Assembly: GCF_032341995.1 (NCBI RefSeq)
Contig: NZ_CP135439.1
Span: 1,240,001-1,304,000 of the forward strand
Origin: Domibacillus sp. DTU_2020_1001157_1_SI_ALB_TIR_016
GTDB lineage: Bacteria > Bacillota > Bacilli > Bacillales > Domibacillaceae
Length of the DNA stretch: 64,000 nt
Reading direction: 5' to 3'
Shown here: piece by piece, positions 49,055 through 58,278 of the stretch
Position numbering within the stretch: position 1 is the first letter of the stretch
Layout of the letters: each line of letters opens with the position of its first letter
The notes under the pieces: generated by a model
The model's input: only the letters and a program-made list of their open reading frames with translations
Database searches by the model: none
What the model was told of the DNA's origin: nothing
Translations under genes and position numbers: made by a program

Positions 49055-49310
49055 GGAAGTGCATATATGGACGGAGCATTTTTTCAAGCGCTGCGGCTTC
49101 TCGTTTGCCGAGAATCCTTTCAGCTGCTTGAAAAAGCTCGGTCCTTTTTGTTTCGGAAAACAAATCAACTTCGTGGCGGGCGAGCCAGTCGATAAACTGA
49201 TCTGCCTGCTTTTCGGTCAAGGAAACTTGGAATTTTCTTGCTTGCTCCATCAGCTCAGCTTTTGTGATGGTTTGAACACGGCGATTGATCATTTGATGAA
49301 GAGGCTGCAT
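49044..49310 (-). CDS. yqfT: DUF2624 protein YqfT
   Basis: An 88-aa helical protein of unknown function, encoded tail to tail with nfo. The sequence [24 protein letters not shown] to the end [18 protein letters not shown] fits the small DUF2624 family of Bacillales. ATG 49310 follows AAAGGAG on the minus strand; an in-frame ATG at 49334 precedes that site. There is no room for a terminator between it and nfo. Confidence 0.82.
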   Translation of the reverse strand: MQPLHQMINRRVQTITKAELMEQARKFQVSLTEKQADQFIDWLARHEVDLFSETKRTELFQAAERILGKREAAALEKMLRPYMHFLKL

Positions 49311-49338
49311 ACCGGGCTCCTTTCCTGAGGTCACTTCA

Positions 49339-49367
49339 TTTACTTGAGAGCGGCCATCCTGTATACT
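49339..49367 (+). promoter_or_regulatory. Promoter of the zinc uptake operon
   Basis: TTTACT (49339-49344) and TATACT (49362-49367) are 17 bp apart. The Zur-like box lies just downstream of the expected start. Confidence 0.65.
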
Positions 49368-49378
49368 GGATAGTGTTT

Positions 49379-49399
49379 AAATCGTAATCATTCTTACCT
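49379..49399 (+). promoter_or_regulatory. Zur operator-like site before znuC
   Basis: The left half AAATCGTAATCATT matches the Bacillus Zur box (AAATCGTAAT-N-ATTACGATTT) completely; the right half is decayed (CTTACCT in place of ACGATTT). Position just after the promoter fits zinc-dependent repression by the Zur protein encoded third in the operon. Confidence 0.75.
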
Positions 49400-49415
49400 T
49401 AAAGGAGTTCTATAT

Positions 49416-50183
49416 ATGAAGGAAAAACCGCCTGTCATTGATATACGCGACGTGAACTTTCGTTATGACCGCGAAAATGTTCTCGAGCGGATCAATCTGT
49501 CGATTCCAAAAGGTTCCTTCGTCGGCCTGGTCGGCCCAAACGGATCTGGGAAATCAACATTATTAAAAATTATATTAGGCTTATTAAAAGCCAAAGAGGG
49601 GCACGTAGAACTTTTTGGTGTCCCGCAAGATAAATTTAAGGAATGGGACCGGATCGGTTTTGTTTCGCAAAAAGCGAATTCTTTTAATACCGGTTTTCCG
49701 GCAACTGTTTTTGAAGTCGTTATGGGCGGACTCGTTAAAAAAATGGGATTGTTCCGTCGTCCGGGCTCTAAAGAAAAGGAAGCGGTAGAACAGGCTGTTC
49801 GCGCTGTTGGAATGGAGTCTTTTTTAACACGCAATATCGGTGATTTATCCGGCGGCCAGCAGCAGCGTGTATTCATTGCCCGGGCTATCGTATCCAATCC
49901 ATCTGTTTTAATTTTGGACGAGCCAACGGTTGGGGTAGACAGCCAAAATGTCGAATCATTTTACCATATGCTGACGCATTTGAATCAAGACCTGGGGATG
50001 ACGCTGCTGCTTGTCACGCATGACATTGGCGCTATTACCGACAAAGTGACACATGTGGCCTGCTTAAATAAGTATCTGCATTTTCACGGCAGTATGCAGC
50101 AATTTGTAGAACTGGATGAGCAAGAACTGTCCGATTTATATGGACATGGCATCCGCCTGCTTGATCATCATCACGATCACTGA
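49416..50183 (+). CDS. znuC: Zinc ABC transporter ATP-binding protein
   Basis: The ATPase of a metal uptake transporter; 255 aa. VGPNGSGKST (Walker A, about 42-51), FVSQKAN (Q-loop), [14 protein letters not shown] (signature, about 146-159) and LILDEPTVGVD (Walker B). The His-rich end LLDHHHDH may hold zinc. Zinc specificity is inferred from the Zur box and from zur in the operon; manganese relatives look similar. Confidence 0.92.
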   Translation: MKEKPPVIDIRDVNFRYDRENVLERINLSIPKGSFVGLVGPNGSGKSTLLKIILGLLKAKEGHVELFGVPQDKFKEWDRIGFVSQKANSFNTGFPATVFEVVMGGLVKKMGLFRRPGSKEKEAVEQAVRAVGMESFLTRNIGDLSGGQQQRVFIARAIVSNPSVLILDEPTVGVDSQNVESFYHMLTHLNQDLGMTLLLVTHDIGAITDKVTHVACLNKYLHFHGSMQQFVELDEQELSDLYGHGIRLLDHHHDH

Positions 50184-50196
50184 AGGGAAGACCATT

Positions 50197-51027
50197 ATGA
50201 TAGAAGCTATTTTCACCTATGAGTTTTTGCAGAATGCGTTTTTATCCGGCGCGATTATTGGTATTATCGCGCCGCTGCTCGGCGCATTCATAGTAGTACG
50301 CCGTTTGTCTCTCATTGCAGATGCGCTAAGCCACGTTACGCTGTCAGGCATTGCGGCAGGCCTGCTTCTTGGACAAACCTTTCCGGCGCTTTCCGCTGTA
50401 AACCCGCTTTATTTTGGAATGGTATTTTCCGTTGGGGGCTCCCTGCTGGTGGAACGGCTGCGAAACGTATATAAACATTATCAAGAGCTGGCCATCCCGA
50501 TTATGATGTCCGGAGGAATTGGACTTGGCGTTATTCTGATTTCCATTGCAAACGGGTTTAATACAGATTTGTTCAGCTATTTATTCGGCAGTGTCAGCGC
50601 GGTGAGCCGAAATGATTTATATGCTGTTATCGGAATCAGCATCATTGTTCTCGTTACAGTGTACTTACTGTATAAGGAATTGTTTGTTTTATCGTTTGAT
50701 GAAGAGTATGCAAAAGCCTCAGGCATCCCATCTAAGGCCGTACATCTCGCATTTATTATTTTAACAGCTCTTGTGATTGCCGTTTCGATGAGAATCGTCG
50801 GTGTTTTGCTTGTGTCGGCTTTAATGACACTTCCTGTTGCGGCTGCTATGCGGATTGCGAAAGGATTTAAGCAAACCATCTGGCTGTCTGTTTTATTTGG
50901 AGAAGTTTCCGTGATTGCCGGCTTAATCAGTGCTTTTTATCTTGACCTGGCACCGGGCGGAACGATCGTTGTAACGTCTATTATTATTTTGTTAGGTGTC
51001 ATTTTGTGGAAAAAAGAGAAAAACTAG
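50197..51027 (+). CDS. znuB: Zinc ABC transporter permease
   Basis: The membrane component of the ZnuB/AdcB (ABC-3) family; 276 aa with about eight helices. [29 protein letters not shown] is the typical start and [14 protein letters not shown] the coupling region. ATG 50197 follows GAAGGGAAG; the frame upstream reads the end of znuC. No substrate-binding protein gene (znuA) accompanies the cluster, so it must be elsewhere. Confidence 0.92.
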   Translation: MIEAIFTYEFLQNAFLSGAIIGIIAPLLGAFIVVRRLSLIADALSHVTLSGIAAGLLLGQTFPALSAVNPLYFGMVFSVGGSLLVERLRNVYKHYQELAIPIMMSGGIGLGVILISIANGFNTDLFSYLFGSVSAVSRNDLYAVIGISIIVLVTVYLLYKELFVLSFDEEYAKASGIPSKAVHLAFIILTALVIAVSMRIVGVLLVSALMTLPVAAAMRIAKGFKQTIWLSVLFGEVSVIAGLISAFYLDLAPGGTIVVTSIIILLGVILWKKEKN

Positions 51028-51043
51028 TAAAGAGGGGTCCATC

Positions 51044-51460
51044 ATGAATTTAACAAAAGCGATGGAAATCATGAAAGAAAAAGGCTATAAGCAGACAGGA
51101 AAGCGGGAGGAAATGCTGGCACTGTTTGCAAGACAGGATAAATACTTAACGGCAAAAGATGTTCTCGAAGAAATGAAGCATGACTATCCGGGCCTGAGTT
51201 TTGATACGATTTACCGGAATTTGGCTCTTTTTGCTGAAATGAATATATTGGAAGAAACCGAGCTGTCGGGCGAGCGCCATTTCCGCTTTGCCTGTTCTCA
51301 TAATCATCACCATCACCACTTTATTTGCATGGAATGCGGAAAAACAAAAGAAATAGATATGTGTCCCATGAACGAAGTGAGGGAGCTCGCAGGCTGCGAG
51401 ATTACCGGACACAAGTTTGAAGTATACGGCAAGTGTGAAAAATGCATGAAAAAAGCGTGA
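51044..51460 (+). CDS. zur: Zinc uptake regulator Zur
   Basis: A Fur-family repressor, 138 aa. The winged helix is N-terminal ([32 protein letters not shown]). The structural zinc site is CMEC and CEKC, and [10 protein letters not shown] holds the sensory ligands. ATG 51044 follows AGAGGGG. It is co-transcribed with znuC-znuB and probably represses its own operon when zinc is ample. Its last codons form the terminator. Confidence 0.95.
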   Translation: MNLTKAMEIMKEKGYKQTGKREEMLALFARQDKYLTAKDVLEEMKHDYPGLSFDTIYRNLALFAEMNILEETELSGERHFRFACSHNHHHHHFICMECGKTKEIDMCPMNEVRELAGCEITGHKFEVYGKCEKCMKKA

Positions 51461-51491
51461 CCAAAAGAATTTCTTTTGGTCACGCTTTTTT
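51450..51491. terminator. Bidirectional terminator between zur and the nucleotidase gene
   Basis: A nearly perfect palindrome of about 19 bp: AAAAAGCGTGACCAAAAGA with TCTTTTGGTCACGCTTTTT. It includes the zur stop codon and touches the stop of the minus-strand gene; both strands end in T-runs. Confidence 0.95.
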
Positions 51492-52086
51492 ATGTGTGTA
51501 TAAGCGGGTGGATTTCGCCTTGCTCAAGCCATTGCTGAACCCACAAATCCGCTTCATGCCAATTATTCACGCGAACGACACGATCGGGAACGGGATCTTG
51601 ATTATAAGGTGTGTTAAATAAAACAACGGGAATGTGCAGCTCTTCTGCCAGCGTAACGGCATTATCGTGTTTATCTTCAAAGAAAATATCCACCTTGTGC
51701 CGTTTTGCTGCTTCCACTTTATCATGAGAGCCGATTAATTCGATATGATCATAATAAATTTGCTTATCTTGAAACCACTTTTCAGTGACATCAAAAAGAT
51801 GCTGGCGTCTTGCGCTTATAAAAAGCAGGTGAAACTGTTTCTGCCATTTCGCTAAAATGCTGTCCGCTCCCTCCGCCAAAGGGGAAGCGGCATAAATAGC
51901 AGGCTCTGTTTGATCAAACCAATCCCGCATTTTGTCAGGCGGAATGTTCAAAGCAGCTGATAAATCATACTGTTTGATATCCTCAAGGGTAATATTAAGT
52001 GAGAAAGCTTCGTTAAGAAAAGGAACGAGGCTTGCTGGACAAGTGACTGTACCGTCAATATCTATACCGAACCGTTTTTGTGACAT
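51490..52086 (-). CDS. yqfW: Putative 5'(3')-deoxyribonucleotidase-like HAD protein (YqfW)
   Basis: A 198-aa HAD phosphatase of the YqfW/NT5C type. Motif I is FGIDIDGTVTCP (about 6-17), motif II is FISARRQ (about 92), and the late acidic motif is IFFEDKHDNAVTLAEEL (about 137-153). Substrate unknown; related proteins dephosphorylate nucleotides. ATG 52086 lies just after the ispG stop, so it is probably made from ispG read-through mRNA; GTG 52095 overlaps that stop. Confidence 0.85.
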   Translation of the reverse strand: MSQKRFGIDIDGTVTCPASLVPFLNEAFSLNITLEDIKQYDLSAALNIPPDKMRDWFDQTEPAIYAASPLAEGADSILAKWQKQFHLLFISARRQHLFDVTEKWFQDKQIYYDHIELIGSHDKVEAAKRHKVDIFFEDKHDNAVTLAEELHIPVVLFNTPYNQDPVPDRVVRVNNWHEADLWVQQWLEQGEIHPLIHT

Positions 52087-52091
52087 TGCAA

Positions 52092-53195
52092 TCACTGCTC
52101 GACCGCAAGCGCTTGTTTCCGTTGATACTCTTCCGCAATCAAGTCAATCTCTTTTTTCAATTCTTCAACCATTGTTTCTTCCGGTACTTTTCGAACCGTT
52201 TTACCGTGGCGGAACAGAAGACCTTCACCGCGGGCGCCCGCAATACCAATGTCCGCTTCGCGTGCCTCACCTGGACCATTTACTGCACAGCCAAGTACCG
52301 CTACTTTAATAGGTGCTTTAATCTTGGAAATATATTCTTCTACTTCATTTGCAATTGAAATCAAGTCGATTTCAATTCGGCCGCATGTTGGACATGAAAT
52401 AAGTGTAGCAGCGTTGGCAGCCAGGCCAAATGATTTCAGCAGCTCGCGTGCTACTTTCACTTCTTCAACCGGGTCGGCACTTAGTGAGATACGAAGCGTG
52501 TTCCCGATTCCTTTGCTTAAGATGGCACCAAGGCCCGCAGCACTTTTTACAGTTCCTGCAAAAAGAGTGCCGGATTCCGTGATCCCCAGGTGCAGCGGGT
52601 AATCAAATGCTTTTGCTGCTTTTTCATATGCTTCGATAGCTAAATTTACATCCGATGCTTTCATGGAAACAATGATGTCATGAAAGTCAAGATCTTCTAA
52701 AATTTTAATGTGATGAAGCGCACTTTCAACCATGCCGTCTGCTGTCGGATAGCCGTACTTTTCAAGAATTTTACGCTCTAAGCTTCCAGCGTTAACGCCA
52801 ATTCGAATAGGCACACCTTTCGCTTTTGCTGCATTTACAACAGCTTCCACTTTCTCACGGCGTCCAATATTGCCCGGGTTGATACGGATTTTATCAACGC
52901 CTGCTTCAATCGCTTTAAGCGCTAATTTATAATCAAAATGAATATCAGCAACGAGCGGAATGTTAATTTGACTCTTGATCGCCGCAAGCGCATCGGCAGC
53001 GCGCTCGTCCGGAACGGCAACGCGTACAACTTGGCAGCCCGCTTCTTCAAGGCGGTTTATTTCAGCAACTGTTGCTTCAACATCGTGTGTTTTTGTTGTG
53101 GTCATACTTTGAATAACAACCTGGTCGTTTCCGCCAATCGTTAAATTGCCAACTTTCACTGGACGGGTTTTCGTGCGGTGGGTGATTTCACTCAA
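52092..53195 (-). CDS. ispG: (E)-4-hydroxy-3-methylbut-2-enyl-diphosphate synthase
   Basis: The penultimate MEP pathway enzyme, an iron-sulfur protein; 367 aa. It starts [13 protein letters not shown]; the TIM barrel has VVRVAVPDE and RINPGNIG; the cluster cysteines are in SCPTCGR (about 269-272) and [13 protein letters not shown] (about 304). The start is TTG 53195 after AAAGGAGCG on the minus strand. Confidence 0.97.
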   Translation of the reverse strand: MSEITHRTKTRPVKVGNLTIGGNDQVVIQSMTTTKTHDVEATVAEINRLEEAGCQVVRVAVPDERAADALAAIKSQINIPLVADIHFDYKLALKAIEAGVDKIRINPGNIGRREKVEAVVNAAKAKGVPIRIGVNAGSLERKILEKYGYPTADGMVESALHHIKILEDLDFHDIIVSMKASDVNLAIEAYEKAAKAFDYPLHLGITESGTLFAGTVKSAAGLGAILSKGIGNTLRISLSADPVEEVKVARELLKSFGLAANAATLISCPTCGRIEIDLISIANEVEEYISKIKAPIKVAVLGCAVNGPGEAREADIGIAGARGEGLLFRHGKTVRKVPEETMVEELKKEIDLIAEEYQRKQALAVEQ

Positions 53196-53281
53196 TGGTG
53201 ATTCGCTCCTTTAAAAGTTAATCTGACTATCATATCTGTTTCATTCTATCAGAGGAACGGCTGTTCAGACAACAATTCCGT

Positions 53282-53815
53282 TTACCTTGTTGCGTGGGGC
53301 AGCCAGCGGATAGAAAGATACAGCATAATCGTTACAATGAGCCAGTCTGCTGCGTATGCATAAGGAAAAGTCCAATTCGCCCAGTCTATTAGCACAGTGA
53401 CAAAAACAGACAGTGTAAGCGCGTGGGTGCTCAGTCGAAATAAATGCCGGTATTCGCCTCGTTTACTGAGAAAGGAGATCAAAAAAAGTCCAATACCGGC
53501 AAAAACTGCTGCTTTTAAAAACAGCCCAAATGACAGCAGAATATAATAGAAAAGGAGAACAACTGGTATATAAATAAAGAGCATTTGGCGTGTAAATTCT
53601 TCGTTTGCTGCTAAAGAAGGCAGGATACTTTCAATCGCTTTTGCAGGAGAAGAGCCGGCTGTAAGATGGATGAAAACGGACAAGCAGGAAGGAAGGCACA
53701 AAATAAAAGACAGGATAAAAAGATATTGAATCGTTTTGCCGATCCCCAGCAGGCGGGAAGCAGCAATATATTTCGGCGAGTAAAGACTTTTAAATAATCT
53801 CTTATATAGCGGCAT
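53282..53815 (-). CDS. yqgB: DUF1189 membrane protein (YqgB-like)
   Basis: A 177-aa membrane protein. The start LYKRLFKSLYSPKYIAASR and LLGIGKTIQYLF match the DUF1189 family; four to five hydrophobic helices follow. It lies before sodA as yqgB does in B. subtilis, though divergent from it. Function unknown. ATG 53815 follows AGAGGA on the minus strand; ATG 53833 is the alternative. Confidence 0.82.
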   Translation of the reverse strand: MPLYKRLFKSLYSPKYIAASRLLGIGKTIQYLFILSFILCLPSCLSVFIHLTAGSSPAKAIESILPSLAANEEFTRQMLFIYIPVVLLFYYILLSFGLFLKAAVFAGIGLFLISFLSKRGEYRHLFRLSTHALTLSVFVTVLIDWANWTFPYAYAADWLIVTIMLYLSIRWLPHATR

Positions 53816-53948
53816 AAACCAAAATCCTCTCATTTAATGGAATCCCTTTCATTATATAGCAGGAGAAAGAGAGAAAGCCATCCCGGTTTCAAAGCAAAAG
53901 GGCCGTTTGGACCCTCTATCCTTCTGCGGGCATAATCATTGCGCCATG

Positions 53949-53977
53949 TTCACAATTTTGTTAATCTTAGTTATGTT
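53949..53977 (+). promoter_or_regulatory. Possible sodA promoter
   Basis: TTCACA (53949-53954) and TATGTT (53972-53977) are 17 bp apart, 35 bases before sodA. Confidence 0.5.
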
Positions 53978-54011
53978 AGGTAAATCACTTTATTTTGGGA
54001 GGAATTAAACA

Positions 54012-54620
54012 ATGGCTTTTGAATTACCACAGCTACCTTATGCGTATGATGCACTAGAACCCCACATCGATAAAGAAACGATGAACATCCATCACACAAA
54101 ACATCACAACACGTACGTTACAAACTTAAACGCAGCCCTAGAAGGAAATGAAGAGCTTCTTTCTAAATCAGTAGAAGAAGTGATTGCAAACTTAGATGCA
54201 GTTCCTGAATCTGCACGTACTGCGGTTCGCAACAACGGCGGCGGCCATGCAAACCATTCTCTTTTCTGGCAGCTTCTTTCGCCAAACGGCGGCGGCGCGC
54301 CAACTGGAAAGCTTGCGGAAGCAATCGATGCAAAATTCGGAAGCTTTGACGCGTTCAAAGAAGAATTTGCAAAAGCGGGAGCTACACGCTTCGGTTCAGG
54401 CTGGGCATGGCTTTCTGTTGCAAATGGCGAACTTGATCTTTCAAGCACACCAAACCAGGACTCTCCAGTTATGGAAGGCAAAACACCAATCCTTGGCCTT
54501 GACGTTTGGGAGCATGCGTACTACTTAAATTACCAAAACCGTCGCCCAGATTACATAGCTGCATTCTGGAATGTAGTAAATTGGGATGAAGTTTCAAAAC
54601 GCTACGAAGCAGCTCTTTAA
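54012..54620 (+). CDS. sodA: Superoxide dismutase [Mn]
   Basis: Converts superoxide to oxygen and peroxide; 202 aa. Metal ligands: His in [11 protein letters not shown] (about 27), His in [10 protein letters not shown] (about 82), and Asp and His in [20 protein letters not shown] (about 164-168). The cofactor is given as Mn by similarity to Bacillus SodA. GGGAGGAA lies before ATG. Single gene with a terminator. Confidence 0.97.
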   Translation: MAFELPQLPYAYDALEPHIDKETMNIHHTKHHNTYVTNLNAALEGNEELLSKSVEEVIANLDAVPESARTAVRNNGGGHANHSLFWQLLSPNGGGAPTGKLAEAIDAKFGSFDAFKEEFAKAGATRFGSGWAWLSVANGELDLSSTPNQDSPVMEGKTPILGLDVWEHAYYLNYQNRRPDYIAAFWNVVNWDEVSKRYEAAL

Positions 54621-54633
54621 TACAAGTGCTCAT

Positions 54634-54666
54634 AAAAGCCGGTCCGATTATCGGGCCGGTTTTTTG
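54634..54666 (+). terminator. Terminator after sodA
   Basis: CCGGTCCGA and TCGGGCCGG pair around tta (one G-U), followed by seven T. Confidence 0.92.
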
Positions 54667-54735
54667 GTGGAAAAAACCCGTTGATTTCGATACAATGAAT
54701 AATAGAGTAAATGAAACGAAGAAAGGGTTAGGCGG

Positions 54736-56919
54736 TTGAAAAAAGCGAATAAGAAGAAAAAAACGCATGTACCGTTTCGGATGAACATGCTGTTTTTTGT
54801 GGTTTTCCTATTGTTTTCGGCTCTGATATTCCGGCTTGGTATTGTCCAAATTGTACAGGGAGAAGATTATCAGCGCAAAATTGAGCGGACAGAAGATGTA
54901 ACAGTGAACACAAGCGTGCCGCGCGGGAAAATTTATGACCGGTACGGGAAAGTCGTAGTAGATAACAAGCCGCAAAATGCAATTACGTATACACGTTCTT
55001 CCAATGCAGATCCAGAAGAAATGATGAAAACAGCAGAAAAGCTTGCCCAGTTAATTGAAAAAGAGACGGATCAAGTGACGGAGCGTGATAAAAAAGATTT
55101 TTGGATCACGAAACACCCGAAAAAAGCAGAAGCAAAAATTACCGATGCAGAATGGGCTGCTTACAAAGCGGACCAGCTTACAGAAGATGAAATTTATGAC
55201 ATGCAGCTGGATCGGATTACAGAAACAGATTTAAGTGAGCTGACTGGGGCGGAACTTGAAGTATTAGCCATTTACAGGGAGTTCACAGCCGGTTATGCGC
55301 AAACCCCGCAAATTGTTAAAAATGAAAATGTGACGGATGTAGAATACGCTGTAGTGAGTGAGAACTTATCATCACTGCCAGGTGTGAATACGACCACTGA
55401 CTGGGAACGTGCGTATGCATACGATGGTACGTTAAAAACGGTGCTTGGCAATATTTCTTCTTCTAAAGAAGGACTGCCAAGGGAAATGGCGGACTACTAT
55501 ATGGCACGTGGTTACAGCCGTAACGACCGGGTAGGGAAAAGTTATCTGGAATATCAGTATGAAGATATTTTGCGCGGCCAGAAAACAAAGATGAAAAATG
55601 TGACCGATAAATCAGGAAATGTGCTGGATTCGGAAATTATTACGGAAGGCCAGCGTGGAAATGATCTTGTTTTAACCATTGATATGGATCTTCAAACAGC
55701 CGTAGAAAAGATCATTGAAGAAGAGCTTACAAAAGCAAAATCAAGTTATCATCCATTTTTAGACCGGGCATTCGTTACCATGATGGATCCAAACACGGGT
55801 GAAATTCTTGCCATGGCAGGGAAACAATACACGACTTCTGATGGAAAACCGAAAATTGTTGATTTTGCACTCGGTAACATGACTACATCTTATGCAATGG
55901 GCTCGGCTGTAAAAGGAGCGACTGTTTTAACAGGGTACATGACCGGGGTCAATGAACCGGGTGAACGCATCGTTGATGAGCCGCTTTATTTTGGCAGCTC
56001 GGCCAAATCAAAAAGTTCATGGTTTAACAGAAGTGGCGCTATGAGTATTAGTGATACCTATGCACTGATGCGCTCTTCCAATGTATACATGTTTAAAACC
56101 GCTATGGAAATTGGAGGGGCCGATTACGTACGAAACGGCGGCTTGGGAATCAATGATGAGGCTTTTCCGACCATGCGGAAATATTTCGGCCAGTTTGGCC
56201 TTGGCGTCAAAACCGGCATTGATTTGCCGAATGAACAGGCCGGCTACAAAGGATTTATTGACCAGCCCGGTAAGATTCTTGACTTCTCCATTGGCCAGTT
56301 TGATACGTATACGCCGCTTCAGCTTGCGCAGTACGTATCGACCATTGCAAACGGCGGCTACCGCATGCAGCCGCATATTGTAAAAGAAGTCAGGAAGCCG
56401 ATTTCTTCAACCAATAAAATTGGTCCGATCGCGGAAGAAATTGAGCCGAATGTGTTAAATACGCTGGAGCTTGAGCCTGGATGGATCGAACAAGTGCAGG
56501 AAGGCTTCCGGCTTGTTGTTCACGGATCCGAAGGAACAGCAGCAAGCTATTTTGGGGATGCCCCGTATAAAATGGCAGCTAAAACAGGAACAGCTGAAGG
56601 TGTATATGACGGTCCTTTAAAAGAAAAAGGTAAAAATGAAATGACCTGGAATGTGACCCTTGTTGGATACGCTCCTTATGACAACCCGGAAGTAGCGATG
56701 GCCGTTGTCGTTCCGTGGGCATATGAGGACAGTTCAAGTTCGATTCCGATCAACCATTATATCGGCCGCCGGGCAATGGATAAGTATTTTGAGCTGAAAG
56801 AACAAAGAGCCAGTGAGAAACCAGCCCAGGCCGTGATTGATCAGGATATTGTGCCAAAAACAGGTACAGAAACATCTGATGCAGACGAATCTGAAACTGA
56901 GGAATCTGAAGACGAATAA
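54736..56919 (+). CDS. pbpA: Penicillin-binding protein 2A-type transpeptidase
   Basis: A class B PBP for side-wall peptidoglycan cross-linking; 727 aa. An N-terminal membrane anchor (about 16-38) is followed by the dimerisation domain (SVPRGKIYDRYG). The transpeptidase motifs are MGSAVKG (SxxK, about 392), SSNVYM (SxN, about 445) and AAKTGTAEG (KTG, about 617), followed by an acidic Glu/Ser tail. TTG 54736 follows AAAGGG. The place before pst matches B. subtilis pbpA. Confidence 0.95.
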   Translation: MKKANKKKKTHVPFRMNMLFFVVFLLFSALIFRLGIVQIVQGEDYQRKIERTEDVTVNTSVPRGKIYDRYGKVVVDNKPQNAITYTRSSNADPEEMMKTAEKLAQLIEKETDQVTERDKKDFWITKHPKKAEAKITDAEWAAYKADQLTEDEIYDMQLDRITETDLSELTGAELEVLAIYREFTAGYAQTPQIVKNENVTDVEYAVVSENLSSLPGVNTTTDWERAYAYDGTLKTVLGNISSSKEGLPREMADYYMARGYSRNDRVGKSYLEYQYEDILRGQKTKMKNVTDKSGNVLDSEIITEGQRGNDLVLTIDMDLQTAVEKIIEEELTKAKSSYHPFLDRAFVTMMDPNTGEILAMAGKQYTTSDGKPKIVDFALGNMTTSYAMGSAVKGATVLTGYMTGVNEPGERIVDEPLYFGSSAKSKSSWFNRSGAMSISDTYALMRSSNVYMFKTAMEIGGADYVRNGGLGINDEAFPTMRKYFGQFGLGVKTGIDLPNEQAGYKGFIDQPGKILDFSIGQFDTYTPLQLAQYVSTIANGGYRMQPHIVKEVRKPISSTNKIGPIAEEIEPNVLNTLELEPGWIEQVQEGFRLVVHGSEGTAASYFGDAPYKMAAKTGTAEGVYDGPLKEKGKNEMTWNVTLVGYAPYDNPEVAMAVVVPWAYEDSSSSIPINHYIGRRAMDKYFELKEQRASEKPAQAVIDQDIVPKTGTETSDADESETEESEDE

Positions 56920-56961
56920 AAAACAGCCTTTCCGCTTACTTTAACGGAAAGGCTGTTTTTT
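56918..56961 (+). terminator. Terminator after pbpA
   Basis: A 17-bp stem, AAAAAACAGCCTTTCCG with CGGAAAGGCTGTTTTTT, closes the pbpA transcript. Confidence 0.92.
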
Positions 56962-57108
56962 GTTGAAAAGATTATACCTGTTTTGATGGGTTTAACGAAT
57001 GTATAAAAACGATAAGAAGGGATGTCGGAAAATTTTAAAAATAATTATTTTTTATAGTAATCGCTTTCAATGATAAAAATCAACATTTATTTCTTAAAAT
57101 CGTCTTCG

Positions 57109-57147
57109 ATTTACAAAACCTTAACATTTCATTAAAACCTTATTAAT
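57109..57147 (+). promoter_or_regulatory. PHO box (PhoP operator) of the pst operon
   Basis: Four TTAACA-like hexamers lie at exact 11-bp steps: TTTACA (57109), TTAACA (57120), TTAAAA (57131), TTAATA (57142). This is the arrangement bound by two PhoP dimers. A -10 is expected near 57157-57167, where TTTATT and TATTCA occur. The A/T-rich bases 56962-57108 hold nothing else I can support. Confidence 0.9.
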
Positions 57148-57213
57148 ACTCATCCTTTATTGTATTCAATGTAGCAGATAACAAAAAAACAAACTCGCAG
57201 GGGGAAATCAAGA

Positions 57214-58182
57214 ATGAAACCAGTTAAAGTTCTCACACTATCAGCACTAGTAGGATCAGCGCTTGTAATGGGTGCATGCGGCAATAACAATGCTGATAAT
57301 GGAGCAGGAGGAAATGGCGAAGAAGGACAAGATGCACAGCTTCAAGGCCAAATCTCAATCGATGGTTCATCAACAGTTTATCCGATTGCTGAAGCAGTAG
57401 CAGAGGAGTTTATGCTTGAACAGCCGGATGTAAAAGTAACAGTCGGATTGTCTGGTACGGGCGGTGGATTTGAAAAGTTTATCGCTGGCGAAACACAAAT
57501 GAGTAATGCATCTCGCCCGATTAAGGATGAAGAAGCACAAGGCCTTAAAGATGCGGGTGTTGATTATACAGAACTTCAACTTGCTTACGACGGGTTGTCT
57601 GTAGTTATTAATAAAGATAACGACTGGGTAGATCAATTAACAGTCGATGAATTGAAAAAACTATGGCTTGATAACGGCAAAACAAAAAAATGGTCTGATA
57701 TTCGTGAAGGATGGCCGGCTGAAGAAATTAAATTCTACTCTCCAGGTACTGATTCTGGAACATTTGATTATTTCGATGAAGTAATTCTTGATGGCGGCCA
57801 AATTGACAAATCCGCTACACTTTCTGAAGATGACAATGTTCTTGTACAAGGTGTAACAGGAGACAAAAATTCAATCGGTTACTTCGGCTATGCATACTAC
57901 CTTGAAAACAAAGACAGTTTGAAAGTCGTGCCGATTGTAAATGGTGAAGGAAAAGCCGTTACACCAGACGCTGATACAATCAAAAGCGGCGAATATGAGC
58001 CACTTTCACGTCCATTGTACACATACGTAAGCAACTCGGCTGTTAAAGAAGATGAAGCAGTAAAGGCTTATACACAATTTACACTTGAAAATGCAGCAGC
58101 TCTTGCAGAAGATGTAGGATATGTAGCTCTTCCTGAAGAGGAGTACACAAAGCAGCTTGAAACAATTGAAGGCTTAAAATAA
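57214..58182 (+). CDS. pstS: Phosphate-binding lipoprotein PstS
   Basis: The extracellular phosphate-binding component; 322 aa. A lipoprotein signal peptide ends VMGAC (Cys 22 lipidated). The mature domain has [28 protein letters not shown] and SRPIKDEE, and [12 protein letters not shown], the phosphate-contact loops. AGGGGGAAA lies before ATG. First gene of the operon, controlled by the PHO box. Confidence 0.97.
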   Translation: MKPVKVLTLSALVGSALVMGACGNNNADNGAGGNGEEGQDAQLQGQISIDGSSTVYPIAEAVAEEFMLEQPDVKVTVGLSGTGGGFEKFIAGETQMSNASRPIKDEEAQGLKDAGVDYTELQLAYDGLSVVINKDNDWVDQLTVDELKKLWLDNGKTKKWSDIREGWPAEEIKFYSPGTDSGTFDYFDEVILDGGQIDKSATLSEDDNVLVQGVTGDKNSIGYFGYAYYLENKDSLKVVPIVNGEGKAVTPDADTIKSGEYEPLSRPLYTYVSNSAVKEDEAVKAYTQFTLENAAALAEDVGYVALPEEEYTKQLETIEGLK

Positions 58183-58217
58183 TTGTCACTGGATTAAAAA
58201 AAGCGGATAAAGAAAAA

Positions 58218-58252
58218 TACACCAATAGAGGGCAGAGCCCTCTATTGGTGTA
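58218..58252 (+). repeat. Perfect hairpin between pstS and pstC without U-tract
   Basis: A 16-bp perfect stem, TACACCAATAGAGGGC with its complement, has an AGA loop. CATGGG follows rather than T residues. It probably stabilises the pstS mRNA end or causes partial stopping, giving more PstS than PstCAB. Confidence 0.85.
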
Positions 58253-58278
58253 CATGGGTTGAAAGGAGCAAGATTGGG

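Noticed and set aside
48539..49168. A 209-aa minus-strand frame over nfo and yqfT
   Set aside because: It conflicts with nfo and with yqfT, both supported by motifs or order; no plausible start site.
51301..51330. A run of His codons in zur as an engineered tag
   Set aside because: It is internal, before the CMEC zinc motif, as in natural Fur-family proteins.
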